64,000 bases of DNA. Origin: Halomonas nitroreducens. Its GTDB lineage: Bacteria; Pseudomonadota; Gammaproteobacteria; Pseudomonadales; Halomonadaceae. The stretch is from contig NZ_RXNS01000017.1 of NCBI RefSeq assembly GCF_003966155.1, positions 33,866 to 97,865 on the forward strand. The letters are read 5' to 3'. A program made the position numbers and the translations under genes. Shown here piece by piece: positions 28,066 through 38,318 of the stretch. The notes below the pieces were generated by a model that worked only from the letters and a program-made list of their open reading frames with translations, was not told where the DNA came from and ran no database searches. Positions within the stretch are counted from its first letter, which is position 1, and each line of letters opens with the position of its first letter.

Positions 28066-28941
28066 ATGGACCGCAGCACCGACCGCCCCTTTGCCGCGCC
28101 CGGGACCCGCTGGGCGCTTGCCCTGACCCTGGCTTTTACCCCTCCCGCCATGGCGGCGACCCTGGCGGAACTCCAGGAAGCTGGCAGCATCCGCGTCGCC
28201 GTGGCCAACGAGGTGCCCTACGGCTACCTGGACGAGGACGGAGAGGGACGCGGCGCCGGCCCCGAGGTGGCCCGGCACGTCCTGGAGGAGCTCGGGATCG
28301 ACCAGATCGAGTGGGTGGTCACGGCCTTCGGCGAGTTGATCCCGGGACTCGAGGAGGGGCGCTTCGACATGGCCGCCGCCGAGATGGCCATTCGCCCGGC
28401 TCGCTGTGAGCGGGTGCTGTTCTCGGCGCCCAACACCTCCTATGGCGAGGGACTGCTGGTTCGGGCCTCGAACCCACTGGAGATCGGCGGCTATGCCGAT
28501 TTCGCCGAGCGCGACGACATCCGCGTCGCCGTCCTCGATGGCGCGACCCAGATCGACATCATGGAAGCGCTGGGGGTCCCGGACACCCAGGTGGTCAGAA
28601 TCGCCAAGAACGAAGCCGCCATCGATACCCTGCTGGAGGGGGACGCGGAGGCCTATGCCGGCACCGGCCTCACGGTGAGCCAGCTGGACGACAGCAGCTC
28701 GGAGGTCGAGGTAGTGCAGAACTTCGAGGATCCGAAGGTCGACGGGCAGCTGGTGCGCAGCTGGGGCGCCTTCACCTTCCCCCCGGAGGCCCAGGCGCTG
28801 CGTGACGCCTTTACCGAGGAATTACTGGACTACCGCAATACCCGGACCTGGCAGGACACCCTGGAGACGCACGGCTTCACCCAGGACGACATCCTCAACG
28901 CCTTTCGCTTCGATACCGACTGGCTATGCGGTCGGCAGTGA
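28066..28941 (+). CDS. ehuB: EhuB-like ectoine/amino-acid ABC transporter substrate-binding protein (orphan)
   Basis: 291 residues. A signal peptide is cleaved near PAMA-ATL (about residue 35), followed by a family 3 solute-binding domain: GSIRVAVANEVPYGYLDEDG, GRFDMAAAEMAIRPARCERV, ending FTQDDILNAFRFDTDWLCG. The layout and motifs resemble EhuB, the binding protein for ectoine and hydroxyectoine. No permease or ATPase genes (EhuA, C, D) are adjacent, so it must serve a transporter elsewhere or act as a sensor. Ligand is inferred. Confidence 0.7.
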   Translation: MDRSTDRPFAAPGTRWALALTLAFTPPAMAATLAELQEAGSIRVAVANEVPYGYLDEDGEGRGAGPEVARHVLEELGIDQIEWVVTAFGELIPGLEEGRFDMAAAEMAIRPARCERVLFSAPNTSYGEGLLVRASNPLEIGGYADFAERDDIRVAVLDGATQIDIMEALGVPDTQVVRIAKNEAAIDTLLEGDAEAYAGTGLTVSQLDDSSSEVEVVQNFEDPKVDGQLVRSWGAFTFPPEAQALRDAFTEELLDYRNTRTWQDTLETHGFTQDDILNAFRFDTDWLCGRQ

Positions 28942-28944
28942 CTC

Positions 28945-29646
28945 CTACCAGCCCAGCGCCTGCTTGACGAAGGGAATGGTCAGCTTGCGCTGGGCCGACA
29001 GCGAGGCGCGGTCGAGGGTCTCGAGGGCCTCGAACAACGCCTCCAGACGACGGGGCCCGCGGTGCAGGATGTAGCGCGCCACCTCGTCGGGGAGCTGCAT
29101 GCCGCGCACCCGGGCACGCAGCTGCAGCGCCTCCAGCCGCTCGCCGTCATCGAGTCCCTGGACATGGAAGGTCATCCCCCAGGTCAGCCGCGAGGCCAGA
29201 TCCGGCAAGGCGACACCCAGCTGCCGGGGCGGCGCGGAAGCGGCGATCACCAGGCGTCGCCCCTCGTCACGCAGGCGGTTGAAGGCATGGAACAGGGCCT
29301 CCTCCCAGCGCTTGCGGCCCACCACCCGGTCGAGGTCGTCGATGGCCACCAGGTCCAGGCGCTCGACTTCCTCGAGCATCAGCGGCGGGAAGTGGCCGAG
29401 CTCCTCCAGCGGCAGGTAGAGGGCACGGCAGTCGCGGTCGGAAGCCGCGTGGCAGGCTGCCTGGAGCAGGTGACTGCGTCCCACGCCGTCGCCCCCCCAC
29501 AGGTAGAGAAAGGGCTCCCCGTCGTCGTCCAGCTGGTGCTTGAGGCGATCGACCAGGGTCGCACTGGGTCCCGGGTGGAAGTTGGCGAAGGTGGCATCGT
29601 CGCGCAGCCCCACGCCCAGCGGCAGCTGTGCGGGTGCACGGCTCAT
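28945..29646 (-). CDS. hda: DnaA regulatory inactivator Hda
   Basis: 233 residues. The N-terminal QLPLGV is the clamp-binding motif by which Hda docks on the DNA polymerase beta clamp. The AAA+ domain has a modified Walker A GGDGVGRSH and Walker B LVAIDDLDRV. It stimulates hydrolysis of DnaA-ATP after replication. Its start overlaps the stop of the upstream permease-like gene by four bases, the usual gammaproteobacterial perM-hda arrangement. Confidence 0.93.
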   Translation of the reverse strand: MSRAPAQLPLGVGLRDDATFANFHPGPSATLVDRLKHQLDDDGEPFLYLWGGDGVGRSHLLQAACHAASDRDCRALYLPLEELGHFPPLMLEEVERLDLVAIDDLDRVVGRKRWEEALFHAFNRLRDEGRRLVIAASAPPRQLGVALPDLASRLTWGMTFHVQGLDDGERLEALQLRARVRGMQLPDEVARYILHRGPRRLEALFEALETLDRASLSAQRKLTIPFVKQALGW

Positions 29647-30719
29647 GGCGACTCCTCGTCCTGGGGCCGATGGCCCGCGTCATAAAGTGAACTGTTTTTA
29701 TAATGCTCGTGGAGATAACGCAACACCACCATCACCACGGCGGCCACCGGCAATGCCAGCAGCACCCCGGTGAAGCCGAACAGCTGACCCCCCGCCAGCA
29801 CGGCGAAGATCACCGCCACGGGGTGCAGCCCGATCTTGTCGCCCAGCAGCTTGGGTTGCAGCAGGGTGCTCTCGACGAGCTGGCCAAAGCCGAAGACGCC
29901 CGCCACCGCAAGCAGCATCAGGATATCGCCGAACTGGAAGAACGCCACCAGGCCGGCCACCGAGATGCCCACGATCACCCCCAGGTAGGGGACGATGCTG
30001 GCCAGACCGGAGAGCAGGCCGATCAGCAGGCCGAACTTCAGACCCAGCAGGGTCAGGCCGATGGCGTAGATCACGCCCAGGCACAGCATGACGATCAGCT
30101 GGCCGCGCAGGAAGGCGGACAGCACCTCGTCGCACTCGCCGGCCAGCCGCACTGCGGCGGGCTCCCAGCTGCGTGGCAGGGAGCCGCGCAGCTTGGCCAC
30201 CAGCTCATCCCAGTCGAGCAGTAGGTAGAAGGTCACCACCGGGATCAGCGCCAGGTTGCCTACCCAGGCGGCCAGCGCCAGGCCCGACTTCGACACCTGG
30301 GCCAGCAGGGTGGCGGCGACGGTGCCTGTCTCCCGCCAGTTGTCCAGCAGGGCCTGGCGCATCTGGTCGAAGTCGGTGGAAAGGTCGATGCCGGTCAGCG
30401 ACTGCAGCTTGGGCAGCACGCTGCTCTGCATCCAGTTCAGGGCTACCGGCATCAGTTCCACCAGCTGGCCGAGCTGGCGGCCCAGCACGGGAATCACCAG
30501 CAGCAGGGTCAGCACGATGGCCAGTGTCAGCAGCAGGAAGACTACCGACACCGAGAGCCGGCGTGACAGCCCGTGCTCCTCCAGCCGGTCGGCCAACGGG
30601 TCGCCCAGGTAGGCCAGGACCATACTGACGAAGAACGGCATCAGCACCGGCTCGATGCTGATGAAGAACCACAATCCCAGGGCCGCGATCACGGCCACTA
30701 TCCACCCCTGTCTGCGCAT
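29643..30719 (-). CDS. AI-2E family transporter (PerM-like)
   Basis: 358 residues, seven to eight membrane helices, with the family's central amphipathic segment and GLKFGLLIGLLSGLASIVPY, PYLGVIVGISVAGLVAFFQF. The family contains exporters of varied or unknown substrates, so the name does not prove AI-2 transport. Four-base overlap with hda. It is divergent from purM. Confidence 0.88.
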   Translation of the reverse strand: MRRQGWIVAVIAALGLWFFISIEPVLMPFFVSMVLAYLGDPLADRLEEHGLSRRLSVSVVFLLLTLAIVLTLLLVIPVLGRQLGQLVELMPVALNWMQSSVLPKLQSLTGIDLSTDFDQMRQALLDNWRETGTVAATLLAQVSKSGLALAAWVGNLALIPVVTFYLLLDWDELVAKLRGSLPRSWEPAAVRLAGECDEVLSAFLRGQLIVMLCLGVIYAIGLTLLGLKFGLLIGLLSGLASIVPYLGVIVGISVAGLVAFFQFGDILMLLAVAGVFGFGQLVESTLLQPKLLGDKIGLHPVAVIFAVLAGGQLFGFTGVLLALPVAAVVMVVLRYLHEHYKNSSLYDAGHRPQDEESP

Positions 30720-30875
30720 CGCGCTCTCCCTGTGTGATGCCTGGCCCGGCGGTGCGAGCCGCGCGTCGTGATGCTACAATTCCTGCCCACTCTTGCCCAC
30801 CGTGGCGCCCCCGCGCGCGGGCCTGCCACGGCGTCGGGACGACTCTTCGACAGCAATGTTCACACAGGACAGGTC

Positions 30876-31949
30876 ATGACCGATTCCACCAACCGCCCGA
30901 GCGGGGCTTCCCTCAGCTACAAGGATGCCGGCGTCGACATCGATGCCGGCAACGCCCTGGTCGACCGCATCAAGGGCGTCGCCCGCCGCACCACTCGCCC
31001 CGAGGTGATGGGCGGCCTGGGCGGCTTCGGCGCCCTGTGCCAGCTGCCCAGCGGCTATCGCGAGCCGGTGCTGGTGACCGGCACCGACGGCGTGGGCACC
31101 AAGCTGCGCCTGGCGATGGATCTCGGCCGTCATGACACCATCGGCATCGACCTGGTGGCCATGTGCGTCAACGACCTGGTGGTTGCCGGCGCCGAGCCGC
31201 TGCTGTTCCTCGACTACTATGCCACGGGCAAGCTGGATGTGGACATCGCCGCCGACGTGGTGACCGGCATCGGCGAGGGCTGCGAACAGGCCGGCTGCGC
31301 CCTGGTGGGCGGCGAGACCGCCGAGATGCCCGGCATGTACGAGGGCAGCGACTATGACTTGGCCGGCTTCTGCGTCGGCGTCGTCGAGAAGGACGAGATC
31401 CTCGACGGCCAGCGGGTCGCCGAGGGCGACGTGCTGCTGGGCATGGCCTCCTCCGGCCCCCACTCCAACGGCTACTCGTTGATCCGCAAGATCCTCGAGG
31501 TCTCGGGCGCCTCCCTGGACACCGCCATCGACGGCCAGCCGCTGGGCGAGGCACTACTGGCCCCGACCCGCATCTACGTCAAGCCGCTGCTGTCACTGCT
31601 CAAGGAAACCGACGTGCCGGTGCATGCGCTCTCGCACATCACCGGCGGCGGGCTGCTCGAGAACCTGCCGCGGGTGCTCCCGGAGGGGGCCGCCGCGCGC
31701 ATCGACGTGGCCAGCTGGACTCGCCCGGACGTCTTCGACTGGCTGCAGGAACAGGGCAACGTCGACGAGCACGAGATGCACCGGGTGCTCAACTGCGGTA
31801 TCGGCATGGTGCTGGTGGTCCCGGCGGAGAAGGCCGACCAGGCTCGCGCCCACCTCCAGGGCCTCGGCGAGACGGTGCATCGCATCGGTGAGATCGTCGC
31901 CCGCGGCGAGGACGAGGACACGGTCCGGCTGGAGAACCTCAAGGCATGA
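30876..31949 (+). CDS. purM: Phosphoribosylformylglycinamidine cyclo-ligase
   Basis: 357 residues starting [20 protein letters not shown]. It makes AIR from FGAM with ATP, step five of purine synthesis. Family motifs: [32 protein letters not shown] and [14 protein letters not shown]. The ATG at 30876 lies after AGGACAGGTC; an upstream open frame is discounted. It overlaps purN by four bases. Confidence 0.96.
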   Translation: MTDSTNRPSGASLSYKDAGVDIDAGNALVDRIKGVARRTTRPEVMGGLGGFGALCQLPSGYREPVLVTGTDGVGTKLRLAMDLGRHDTIGIDLVAMCVNDLVVAGAEPLLFLDYYATGKLDVDIAADVVTGIGEGCEQAGCALVGGETAEMPGMYEGSDYDLAGFCVGVVEKDEILDGQRVAEGDVLLGMASSGPHSNGYSLIRKILEVSGASLDTAIDGQPLGEALLAPTRIYVKPLLSLLKETDVPVHALSHITGGGLLENLPRVLPEGAAARIDVASWTRPDVFDWLQEQGNVDEHEMHRVLNCGIGMVLVVPAEKADQARAHLQGLGETVHRIGEIVARGEDEDTVRLENLKA

Positions 31950-32686
31950 GCGAGACCGGCTACCAGAGCGACACTCTGCAGGACTTCACCCCCGAACCCA
32001 CCGAGGCGCGCCGGGTGGTGGTGCTGATCTCGGGCAGCGGCAGCAACCTGCAGGCGCTGATCGACGCCCAGGAACATGACGAGCTCGGCGGCGAGATCGT
32101 CGCCGTGGTCTCCAACCAGCCCGACGCCTATGGCCTCAAGCGGGCCCGGGATGCCGGCATTGACGCCGTCGCCCTGCCCCACCGGGAGTACGAAAGCCGC
32201 GAGGCCTTCGACGGGGCGCTTATCAAGGTCATCGAGCGCCACGAGCCCGATCTGGTGGTGCTGGCCGGGTTCATGCGCATTCTCACGCCGCGCTTCGTCC
32301 AGCGCTTCCTGGGACGCATGCTCAATATCCATCCATCCCTGCTGCCGGCCTACCAGGGGCTGCATACCCACGCCCGAGCCCTGGCCGACGGCGTGGCCAG
32401 CCATGGCTGCAGCGTGCACTTCGTCACCGAGGAGCTCGACGGCGGACCGGTGGCCCTGCAGGCCGAGGTGGCTATCGCCCCGGACGAGACCGAGGACAGC
32501 CTCAAGGCCAAGGTGCAGGCCCGGGAACACCTGATCTTCCCCATCGCGGTGCGCTGGTTCCTCGAGGGCCGCCTCAAGCTGGCCGGCGACGCTGCCAGCA
32601 TGGACGGCACCCCCCTGCCGTCCAGCGGCATGCGCCTCTCCCACGCCGACGCGGCCGAGGAGCTGGACGAGGACGCCGAGGAGTAA
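31946..32686 (+). CDS. purN: Phosphoribosylglycinamide formyltransferase, folate-dependent
   Basis: 246 residues. The catalytic motifs are [32 protein letters not shown] and EELDGGPV (Asn, His and Asp). It transfers formyl from 10-formyl-THF to GAR. It has an N-terminal extension of about 20 residues and an acidic C-terminal extension ([11 protein letters not shown]), longer than the E. coli enzyme (212) and common in halophile proteins. Coupled to purM by an ATGA overlap. Confidence 0.95.
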   Translation: MSETGYQSDTLQDFTPEPTEARRVVVLISGSGSNLQALIDAQEHDELGGEIVAVVSNQPDAYGLKRARDAGIDAVALPHREYESREAFDGALIKVIERHEPDLVVLAGFMRILTPRFVQRFLGRMLNIHPSLLPAYQGLHTHARALADGVASHGCSVHFVTEELDGGPVALQAEVAIAPDETEDSLKAKVQAREHLIFPIAVRWFLEGRLKLAGDAASMDGTPLPSSGMRLSHADAAEELDEDAEE

Positions 32687-32712
32687 ACTGGAAGCTGGAA
32701 GGCAACCTAAAG

Positions 32713-32749
32713 AAAACCGCCCCATGGCAAGCACCAGGGGCGGTTTTTT
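32713..32749. terminator. Bidirectional terminator between purN and dcd
   Basis: AAAACCGCCCC (32713-32723) pairs with GGGGCGGTTTT (32737-32747); T and A runs on either side let it serve both convergent genes. An outer inverted repeat, AAGCTGGAAG near 32694 and CTTCCAGCTT near 32750, extends the stem. Confidence 0.88.
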
Positions 32750-32797
32750 CTTCCAGCTTGAAGCTTATGGCTTACAGCTCCCGGGCGCAGCCCGGGC

Positions 32798-33364
32798 TCA
32801 GGTCCGCGGCAGGGTCACCCCCCGCTGCCCCATGTACTTGCCGCCACGGTCCTTGTAGGAGGTGGCGCAGACCTCGTCGGATTCGAGGAACAACATCTGG
32901 GCCACGCCCTCGTTGGCATAGATCTTGGCCGGCAGGTTGGTGGTGTTGGAGAACTCCAGGGTCACGTGCCCTTCCCACTCCGGCTCCAGGGGCGTGACGT
33001 TGACGATGATCCCGCAGCGGGCATAGGTGGACTTGCCGAGGCAGATGGTCAGCACGCTGCGCGGGATGCGGAAGTACTCCACGGTGCGCGCCAGGGCGAA
33101 GGAGTTGGGCGGAATCACGCAGACGTCGCCCTTGATGTCGACGAAGCTCTTGTCGTCGAAGCCCTTGGGGTCGACCACCGCCGAATGGATATTGGTGAAG
33201 ACCTTGAACTCGTCGGCGCAGCGCACATCGTAGCCGTAGCTGGACGTCCCGTAGGAGATCACCCGCCGATCGTTCACATAGCGCACCTGGTCGGCCTCGA
33301 AGGGCTCGATCATGCCTTCCCGCTCGGCCATGCGGCGGATCCAGTGGTCGGATTTGATGCTCAT
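32798..33364 (-). CDS. dcd: dCTP deaminase
   Basis: 188 residues starting [20 protein letters not shown]. It deaminates dCTP to dUTP for dTMP synthesis. Family motifs: [33 protein letters not shown] with the catalytic Glu, and [20 protein letters not shown]. The ATG at 33364 is preferred to an open frame reaching 33502. Convergent with purN. Confidence 0.95.
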   Translation of the reverse strand: MSIKSDHWIRRMAEREGMIEPFEADQVRYVNDRRVISYGTSSYGYDVRCADEFKVFTNIHSAVVDPKGFDDKSFVDIKGDVCVIPPNSFALARTVEYFRIPRSVLTICLGKSTYARCGIIVNVTPLEPEWEGHVTLEFSNTTNLPAKIYANEGVAQMLFLESDEVCATSYKDRGGKYMGQRGVTLPRT

Positions 33365-33498
33365 GGGGTCGTCCTGATGGGTGTGATCGAAACAATCGGG
33401 GCCGCCATGATAGCGGCCCCGCGGGCAGGCGTCACGATGGCGCCACGCCGGCTGCTGCCCAAGAAGTGGGAAGCCCCGCCCAATCGGGCGGGGAGCCA

Positions 33499-34305
33499 TC
33501 ACTCGCTAAAGGATATCTCCGGGCCTTCGTCAGCCGCCGCACCCTTGAGCTGGTCGGCCACCTGGCGGGCCATGTCACGGAAGGTGGCGGTCACCTCGCC
33601 CTCCGGCTCGGCCACCACGGTGGGACGGCCCCCGTCGGCCTGCTCGCGGACCGACAGCGCCAGCGGCAGGCGGCCCAACACCCGGGTGTCGTACTCGCCG
33701 GCGATACGCTCCCCACCGCCCTCGCCGAAGATCGGCTCGCTGTGGCCACACTGGGAGCAGATATGCAGGCTCATGTTCTCGACCACACCGAGTACCGGCA
33801 CGTTGACCTTGCGGAACATCTCGATGCCCTTGCGGGCATCCAGCAGGGCAATGTCCTGGGGCGTGGTGACGATCACGGCGCCATCCACCGGCACCTTCTG
33901 GGCCAGGGTCAGCTGAATGTCCCCGGTACCCGGCGGCATATCGATGAACAGCACGTCCAGGTCGTCCCATACGGTCTGGGTGAGCAGCTGCTGGAAGGCA
34001 CCGGCCACCATGGGGCCACGCCACACCATGGGCTCGCGGATGTCGACCATAAAGGCCATGGACATGGCCTGGATGCCATGGGCCTCGAGCGGCTTCATGC
34101 GGTTCTCGCCGGCGGCCTCGGGGCGCACGCCCTCGCCGACACCCAGCATCTGGGCCTGGCTGGGCCCGTGGATATCGGCATCGAGAACGCCCACGCGATA
34201 GCCTTCGGCGGCCATGGCCAGCGCCAGATTGGCGGTAACGGTGGACTTGCCCACCCCGCCCTTGCCGGACGCCACGGCGACGATGTGCTTGACCCCTTCG
34301 ATCAC
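33499..34305 (-). CDS. mrp: Mrp/ApbC-type Fe-S carrier ATPase, short form
   Basis: 268 residues from a GTG start. The deviant Walker [10 protein letters not shown] sits at the N-terminus; [22 protein letters not shown] and the CxxC pair HICSQCGH that binds the bridging Fe-S cluster follow. AAGGAG lies six bases before the GTG at 34305, which decides the start; an in-frame TTG at 34347 lacks a ribosome site. The N-terminal MIP18/DUF59-like domain found in many Mrp proteins is absent. Confidence 0.9.
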   Translation of the reverse strand: MIEGVKHIVAVASGKGGVGKSTVTANLALAMAAEGYRVGVLDADIHGPSQAQMLGVGEGVRPEAAGENRMKPLEAHGIQAMSMAFMVDIREPMVWRGPMVAGAFQQLLTQTVWDDLDVLFIDMPPGTGDIQLTLAQKVPVDGAVIVTTPQDIALLDARKGIEMFRKVNVPVLGVVENMSLHICSQCGHSEPIFGEGGGERIAGEYDTRVLGRLPLALSVREQADGGRPTVVAEPEGEVTATFRDMARQVADQLKGAAADEGPEISFSE

Positions 34306-34459
34306 GACTCGCTCCTTGTGCAGTTGGCGGTGCCGACCAGGCGGCAACTGGTGCCAGTATACCCGTCACGGCGCGGGGCGATGCAATGTCGGCACCTGTC
34401 TGGAAACGACAAGGGGCGCGCCGCGGCGCGCCCCCCCCCAGGCTCGAACATGTGACGGG

Positions 34460-35608
34460 TTACGACTCCTTGGACTCCATGGACGCGGCTTCGGCGTCTT
34501 CCGGCGAGGCCTCCTCGCCACTGATGTCCTGATCCACCTCATCGGCCGTCGTGGTCTGAGACGACTTGCCCGCCGCGCCATCGGTGGCGGTGTCGGTCTG
34601 AGACTCGTCGGAAGCCGAGGCTTGCTCGCTTTTGACGGCGGCGCCTCCGCTGCCCTCGCCAGTCGCCGTTTCGTCGGCCTCAGAGGAGCTGGATGAGGCT
34701 TGGCCGTTGCCACCAGCAGCATCAGCATCACCGGCCTTCGTCGTTGTCGTCCCAGAGGCGGCAGCACTCTCTGACGGTGAGGTCGCGGCACTCTCGGCGA
34801 CACGAGTGTCCAGTTCGGCCAGCTGATCCCGCCAGGCGTCGAGCTGCTTCTGCAGCTGCTCCAGCTGGTCGCGACCTGCCTCGACCTGGGCATCGATCTC
34901 GGCCAGCTCCTCACGGCCGATCTGGATCGCCACCTTGAGGTCCTCGAACTCGTTGCGGGTCTCGTCACGCTGAGCCTGCAGGGTCTGCTGTTCCTGGTTG
35001 AGCGCTTCCAGGGAAGCCTCGAGCTCACCAATCTGCTCCTCCAGTGCGGTGTTCTCCTGGGTCATTGCCTCGCGCTGGTCGGCGGCCTGCTGGCGAGCCT
35101 GTTCGGCTTGCTCGCGGGCGGCTTCCGCCTCTTCACGAGCCGCCTGGGCCTGATCGCGTGCCTGCTCGGCGTCCTTGGCCTGCTCCTGGACATCGCCCAG
35201 GGCCGCCTCGGCCTCGGCCAGCCGCGTCTCGGCGCTCTCGGCCTCGGCCTGCATGGTCTCGAGCCGGGCACGCACCTCCTCAAGCTGAGTCTGGGCGCTA
35301 CTCAGCTCGGCCGTCTTGGTCTCGAGCTCGGCCTCGGCCTCCTGTCGGCGGGTCTCCAGATCCGCGATCGTGGTCTGGAGGTTCTCGACATCGGTTTTGG
35401 CCGCATCCAGCTGGGCGAGACGTCCGGACAACGACTCGTTCTCCGCCAACGCCGTATCGAGCCGCGTCTGGAGTGACTTGCGTGCCTCGTTGCTGGAACT
35501 CACGCTGGACTGGGCCACCAAGGCCCAGACGATGGCAACCACCGCCACGGCCGCCAAGCCTCTGACGCGGTTGTCCTTGAATAGCTGTCCCATCGAGCTA
35601 TCGGCCAT
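34460..35608 (-). CDS. Single-pass membrane protein with long coiled coil and acidic disordered tail
   Basis: 382 residues. One membrane helix (about 16-33) is followed by some 230 residues of heptad-rich coiled coil, dense in Glu, Gln, Ala and Arg (about 40-275). The final 105 residues are a low-complexity tail rich in Ser, Thr, Ala, Glu and Asp. No enzymatic domain is recognisable. The topology suggests a cytoplasmic N-tip with a periplasmic rod, or the reverse; it may act as a spacer or scaffold at the envelope. I do not know a named family. Confidence 0.8.
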   Translation of the reverse strand: MADSSMGQLFKDNRVRGLAAVAVVAIVWALVAQSSVSSSNEARKSLQTRLDTALAENESLSGRLAQLDAAKTDVENLQTTIADLETRRQEAEAELETKTAELSSAQTQLEEVRARLETMQAEAESAETRLAEAEAALGDVQEQAKDAEQARDQAQAAREEAEAAREQAEQARQQAADQREAMTQENTALEEQIGELEASLEALNQEQQTLQAQRDETRNEFEDLKVAIQIGREELAEIDAQVEAGRDQLEQLQKQLDAWRDQLAELDTRVAESAATSPSESAAASGTTTTKAGDADAAGGNGQASSSSSEADETATGEGSGGAAVKSEQASASDESQTDTATDGAAGKSSQTTTADEVDQDISGEEASPEDAEAASMESKES

Positions 35609-35904
35609 CGGGCATTCTCCATTGATGATTGGCTGGGGCCAGCGACACCCTCGGCAGGCGCCCCGGCAACCATTTCAGCATACACCCCGAAACGCCACCG
35701 GGTCTCGACCATCGCGGTGACCGGGGGCACCGCTGGCTTCACCGGGACTCTGCCAGGCACGGCAGGCCCCTGGGAGGGCCCGCGAAGACCGCGTCCACGG
35801 CCCGGTCTCTGCCGGCCAAGGGCGTGCAGGGGCGCCGCGGCAGCATTGACGCAGAAGGCGACCCTCGGCGTATCATGCCGAAAGCCCTGCCGACCGGATC
35901 GCCC

Positions 35905-36837
35905 ATGACCGCACCGCCGGACCGCCCCCCCCGCCGTCACCGCGTGCTCACCCTCCTGCCACGGGTGGGCCATTTCGCCTGGCGCGTCCTGGGGGCCTTC
36001 CTGCGTAACCGGGGAATCCTGCTGGCCGGCGGCGTCGGCTACAACATCCTGCTCTCCATCGTGCCGCTGTTTGCCTTGCTCGTCGTGCTGCTTGCCCAGG
36101 TGGTGGACGAGCAGCACCTGCTCAGCGTGCTGGCGATCCAGGCCCGCCACCTGGCACCGGCCCATGCCGAGGTGCTGCTGGACGCCGTGCGCACCTTGCT
36201 CGACTCCCGGGATGCCATCGGCATCCTCGGCATCCCCGTACTGCTGGTGTTCAGCTCCTTTGCCTTTCGCATGCTCGAGGATGCCCTGGCGATCATCTTC
36301 CACGCTCCGGACACCCATACAGGGCGCTCGATCTGGGTCTCGGTGCTGATGCCCTATGCCTTCATGCTGGTCCTGGGCGCCGGCCTGTTGGGCCTGACCC
36401 TGCTGGTGAGCCTGGCCAACGCGGTGAATGCCCTGTGGATGGCGGTGCTGGGCCGCGAGCTGCCCCTGGCAGGGCTCTCCAGCACTGCCCTTAACCTGAC
36501 CAGTTTCGCCGGGGTCTTCCTGCTCTTCAGCGCCATCTACAAGGTTCTGCCGGTGGTACGCATCGCCTTGCGGCGCGCCGTGGTCGGCGGCTTCGTCGCG
36601 GCCCTGCTGTGGGAAGGCGTGCGACTGCTGCTGGTGTTCTACTTCGAGAACCTGTCCTTCGTGAATGCCGTCTATGGCTCGCTGGCGACCCTGATCGTGG
36701 TGCTGCTGTCCCTGGAGGTGGGCGCCGTCATCCTCTTGCTTGGCGCCCAGGTCATCGCCGAACTCGAGCGCAATGCCCGCCTCGGTGTGCCCTGGTATCT
36801 GGACTCGCGTCATGAGGCCGTGACCCACGTGGACTAG
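35905..36837 (+). CDS. yihY: YihY/BrkB-family inner membrane protein
   Basis: 310 residues with six membrane helices and the family motif LLAGGVGYNILLSIVPLFAL near the N-terminus. Members were once annotated as RNase BN; no nuclease motif is present. I chose the ATG at 35905 (MTAPPDRPPRRHR); the ATG at 35875 would add ten residues. Transport or envelope role is not established. Convergent with the phospholipase-D-like gene. Confidence 0.85.
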   Translation: MTAPPDRPPRRHRVLTLLPRVGHFAWRVLGAFLRNRGILLAGGVGYNILLSIVPLFALLVVLLAQVVDEQHLLSVLAIQARHLAPAHAEVLLDAVRTLLDSRDAIGILGIPVLLVFSSFAFRMLEDALAIIFHAPDTHTGRSIWVSVLMPYAFMLVLGAGLLGLTLLVSLANAVNALWMAVLGRELPLAGLSSTALNLTSFAGVFLLFSAIYKVLPVVRIALRRAVVGGFVAALLWEGVRLLLVFYFENLSFVNAVYGSLATLIVVLLSLEVGAVILLLGAQVIAELERNARLGVPWYLDSRHEAVTHVD

Positions 36838-36854
36838 CTGATCCCGAAGCGTGA

Positions 36855-38318
36855 CTAGAAAGTCGAGAGCCCGGTGGCTTCCATGAGCCGATAGCGCCAC
36901 CAGGTCTCCGCGCTGACATCGTCCTCCTTCGTGTAAGGGTGACTGGTCGTATGGTCCGGCGTGGACTGCCAGCGACGGGTGAAGAAGGCCGCCGCCTCGC
37001 CCAGCGAGGGGTGCTGTGGCGGGCCGGTCAGCCTTACGCTGGTCTCGAGGTTAAGGTCATCCAGGTTGCGCCGGGTGAAATTGGCCGAGCCGAGGATCAG
37101 CTCTGCCTCTCCGCCATCCACCGGATGGCGAAATAGCAGCTTGCTGTGACACTGCTCGCCGCGGGTGGCGCACCAGCGCACCGCGATGCCGGCCGCCGCC
37201 AGTTCATCGGCCACCGGCCGGTTGGGAATGCCCCCCTTCGCGATGCCGAAGGCCTCCCGGTTGGGGTCGAGAAGCACCCGGACCTCGACGCCACGTCGAC
37301 GCGCGGCGATCAAGGCATCGATAAGGTCGCGATGGGCCAGGTAGAAGACCGCGATATCCAGCCGATCCCCTTCCCGGGTGCGCTCCACGGCGGTCAACAG
37401 CGCATCGAGGATGGCCCCCTCGGTCAGCAACTGCAGGCGCAGGCCGGTGACGTCGTCGTCGACTGCCGGGGGCAGCGGCCCTGCCACCTCGACACCCGAC
37501 CAGGCCGCCACCGAACGCTCCGAATCCAGCAGGTCCAGCGCCGCCGGGCCTTCGAAGCGCATGGCCACGTTGCCGTGAAGGCTGCTGGCATCATGGGGGT
37601 TCGCCGAGGTCACAAGCCCCGCCCAGCCCTCGCCCTGATCCACCACCAGGGTCTTGCGATGGTTGGCATTGAAGTTGGCCATGGCCAGATAGCTGCGCAG
37701 AGTCACGCGTCCCGGCCCCAGCAGGTTGGGCAACCAGCCGGCCTGGGCGCTGTTGCCGAGCCAGCGCGGCCCGAGATGCCAGAGGCCGGACCACAGGGGG
37801 TTGGACGCACGCAGCCGCGTCAGATCGGTCATGATGACCGACACGCCTGCCTGGTGCAGGCGCTGCAGGTGATCAAGCTCGAGGCCGCCATAGAGGGTGT
37901 TGAGCGGATCGGTGATGAGTACCGCCTGGAGCTCGGGATAGCGCTCACGCTGACGCACCAGCGCCTCGGTGAGCTGTGCCGAGAGGGGGCGGAACTCGTG
38001 ACCCTTGGCCTGGCCGGCAAAGTCGTTGAACAGGAACATGTCGACGACCACCAGACGTTGCGCCTGGCCGATCATGTCGAGCACTTCGTCGAAGATGACC
38101 CGCCGACGATGGCGCTCTCCCTCGGCATCGTACCAGGTCTCGTCGGCGAGGAACGTCACCGTCTCGACACCGCGAACCGGATAGGCCTCACCAACACCCT
38201 CGGGAAGCGGCTTGTAGCGTTGCCAGACGCCCATGGCTGCCCACGCCAGCAGCCCGATGGCCAGTATCCACGCTCCCATGGGCATCCTCCCCCCGCGCGA
38301 CCATTGCCGCCTTCGCAT
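36855..38318 (-). CDS. Phospholipase D-like protein with two HKD motifs
   Basis: 487 residues. A membrane anchor lies at about 14-34. The first HKD motif is NANHRKTLVVDQG with GLVTSANPHD after it; the second is QCHSKLLFRHPVDGG with LILGSANFTRRN. Two HKD halves are typical of cardiolipin synthases and other phosphatidyl-transferring enzymes. The ATG at 38318 has AGGAGAG eight bases upstream. Whether it makes cardiolipin is unproven; the spacing and short N-terminus differ from ClsA. Confidence 0.85.
   Translation of the reverse strand: MRRRQWSRGGRMPMGAWILAIGLLAWAAMGVWQRYKPLPEGVGEAYPVRGVETVTFLADETWYDAEGERHRRRVIFDEVLDMIGQAQRLVVVDMFLFNDFAGQAKGHEFRPLSAQLTEALVRQRERYPELQAVLITDPLNTLYGGLELDHLQRLHQAGVSVIMTDLTRLRASNPLWSGLWHLGPRWLGNSAQAGWLPNLLGPGRVTLRSYLAMANFNANHRKTLVVDQGEGWAGLVTSANPHDASSLHGNVAMRFEGPAALDLLDSERSVAAWSGVEVAGPLPPAVDDDVTGLRLQLLTEGAILDALLTAVERTREGDRLDIAVFYLAHRDLIDALIAARRRGVEVRVLLDPNREAFGIAKGGIPNRPVADELAAAGIAVRWCATRGEQCHSKLLFRHPVDGGEAELILGSANFTRRNLDDLNLETSVRLTGPPQHPSLGEAAAFFTRRWQSTPDHTTSHPYTKEDDVSAETWWRYRLMEATGLSTF

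Noticed and set aside
28066..28941. Glutamine or polar amino-acid transporter operon
   Set aside because: No permease or ATPase gene is next to the binding protein, so only an orphan is reported.
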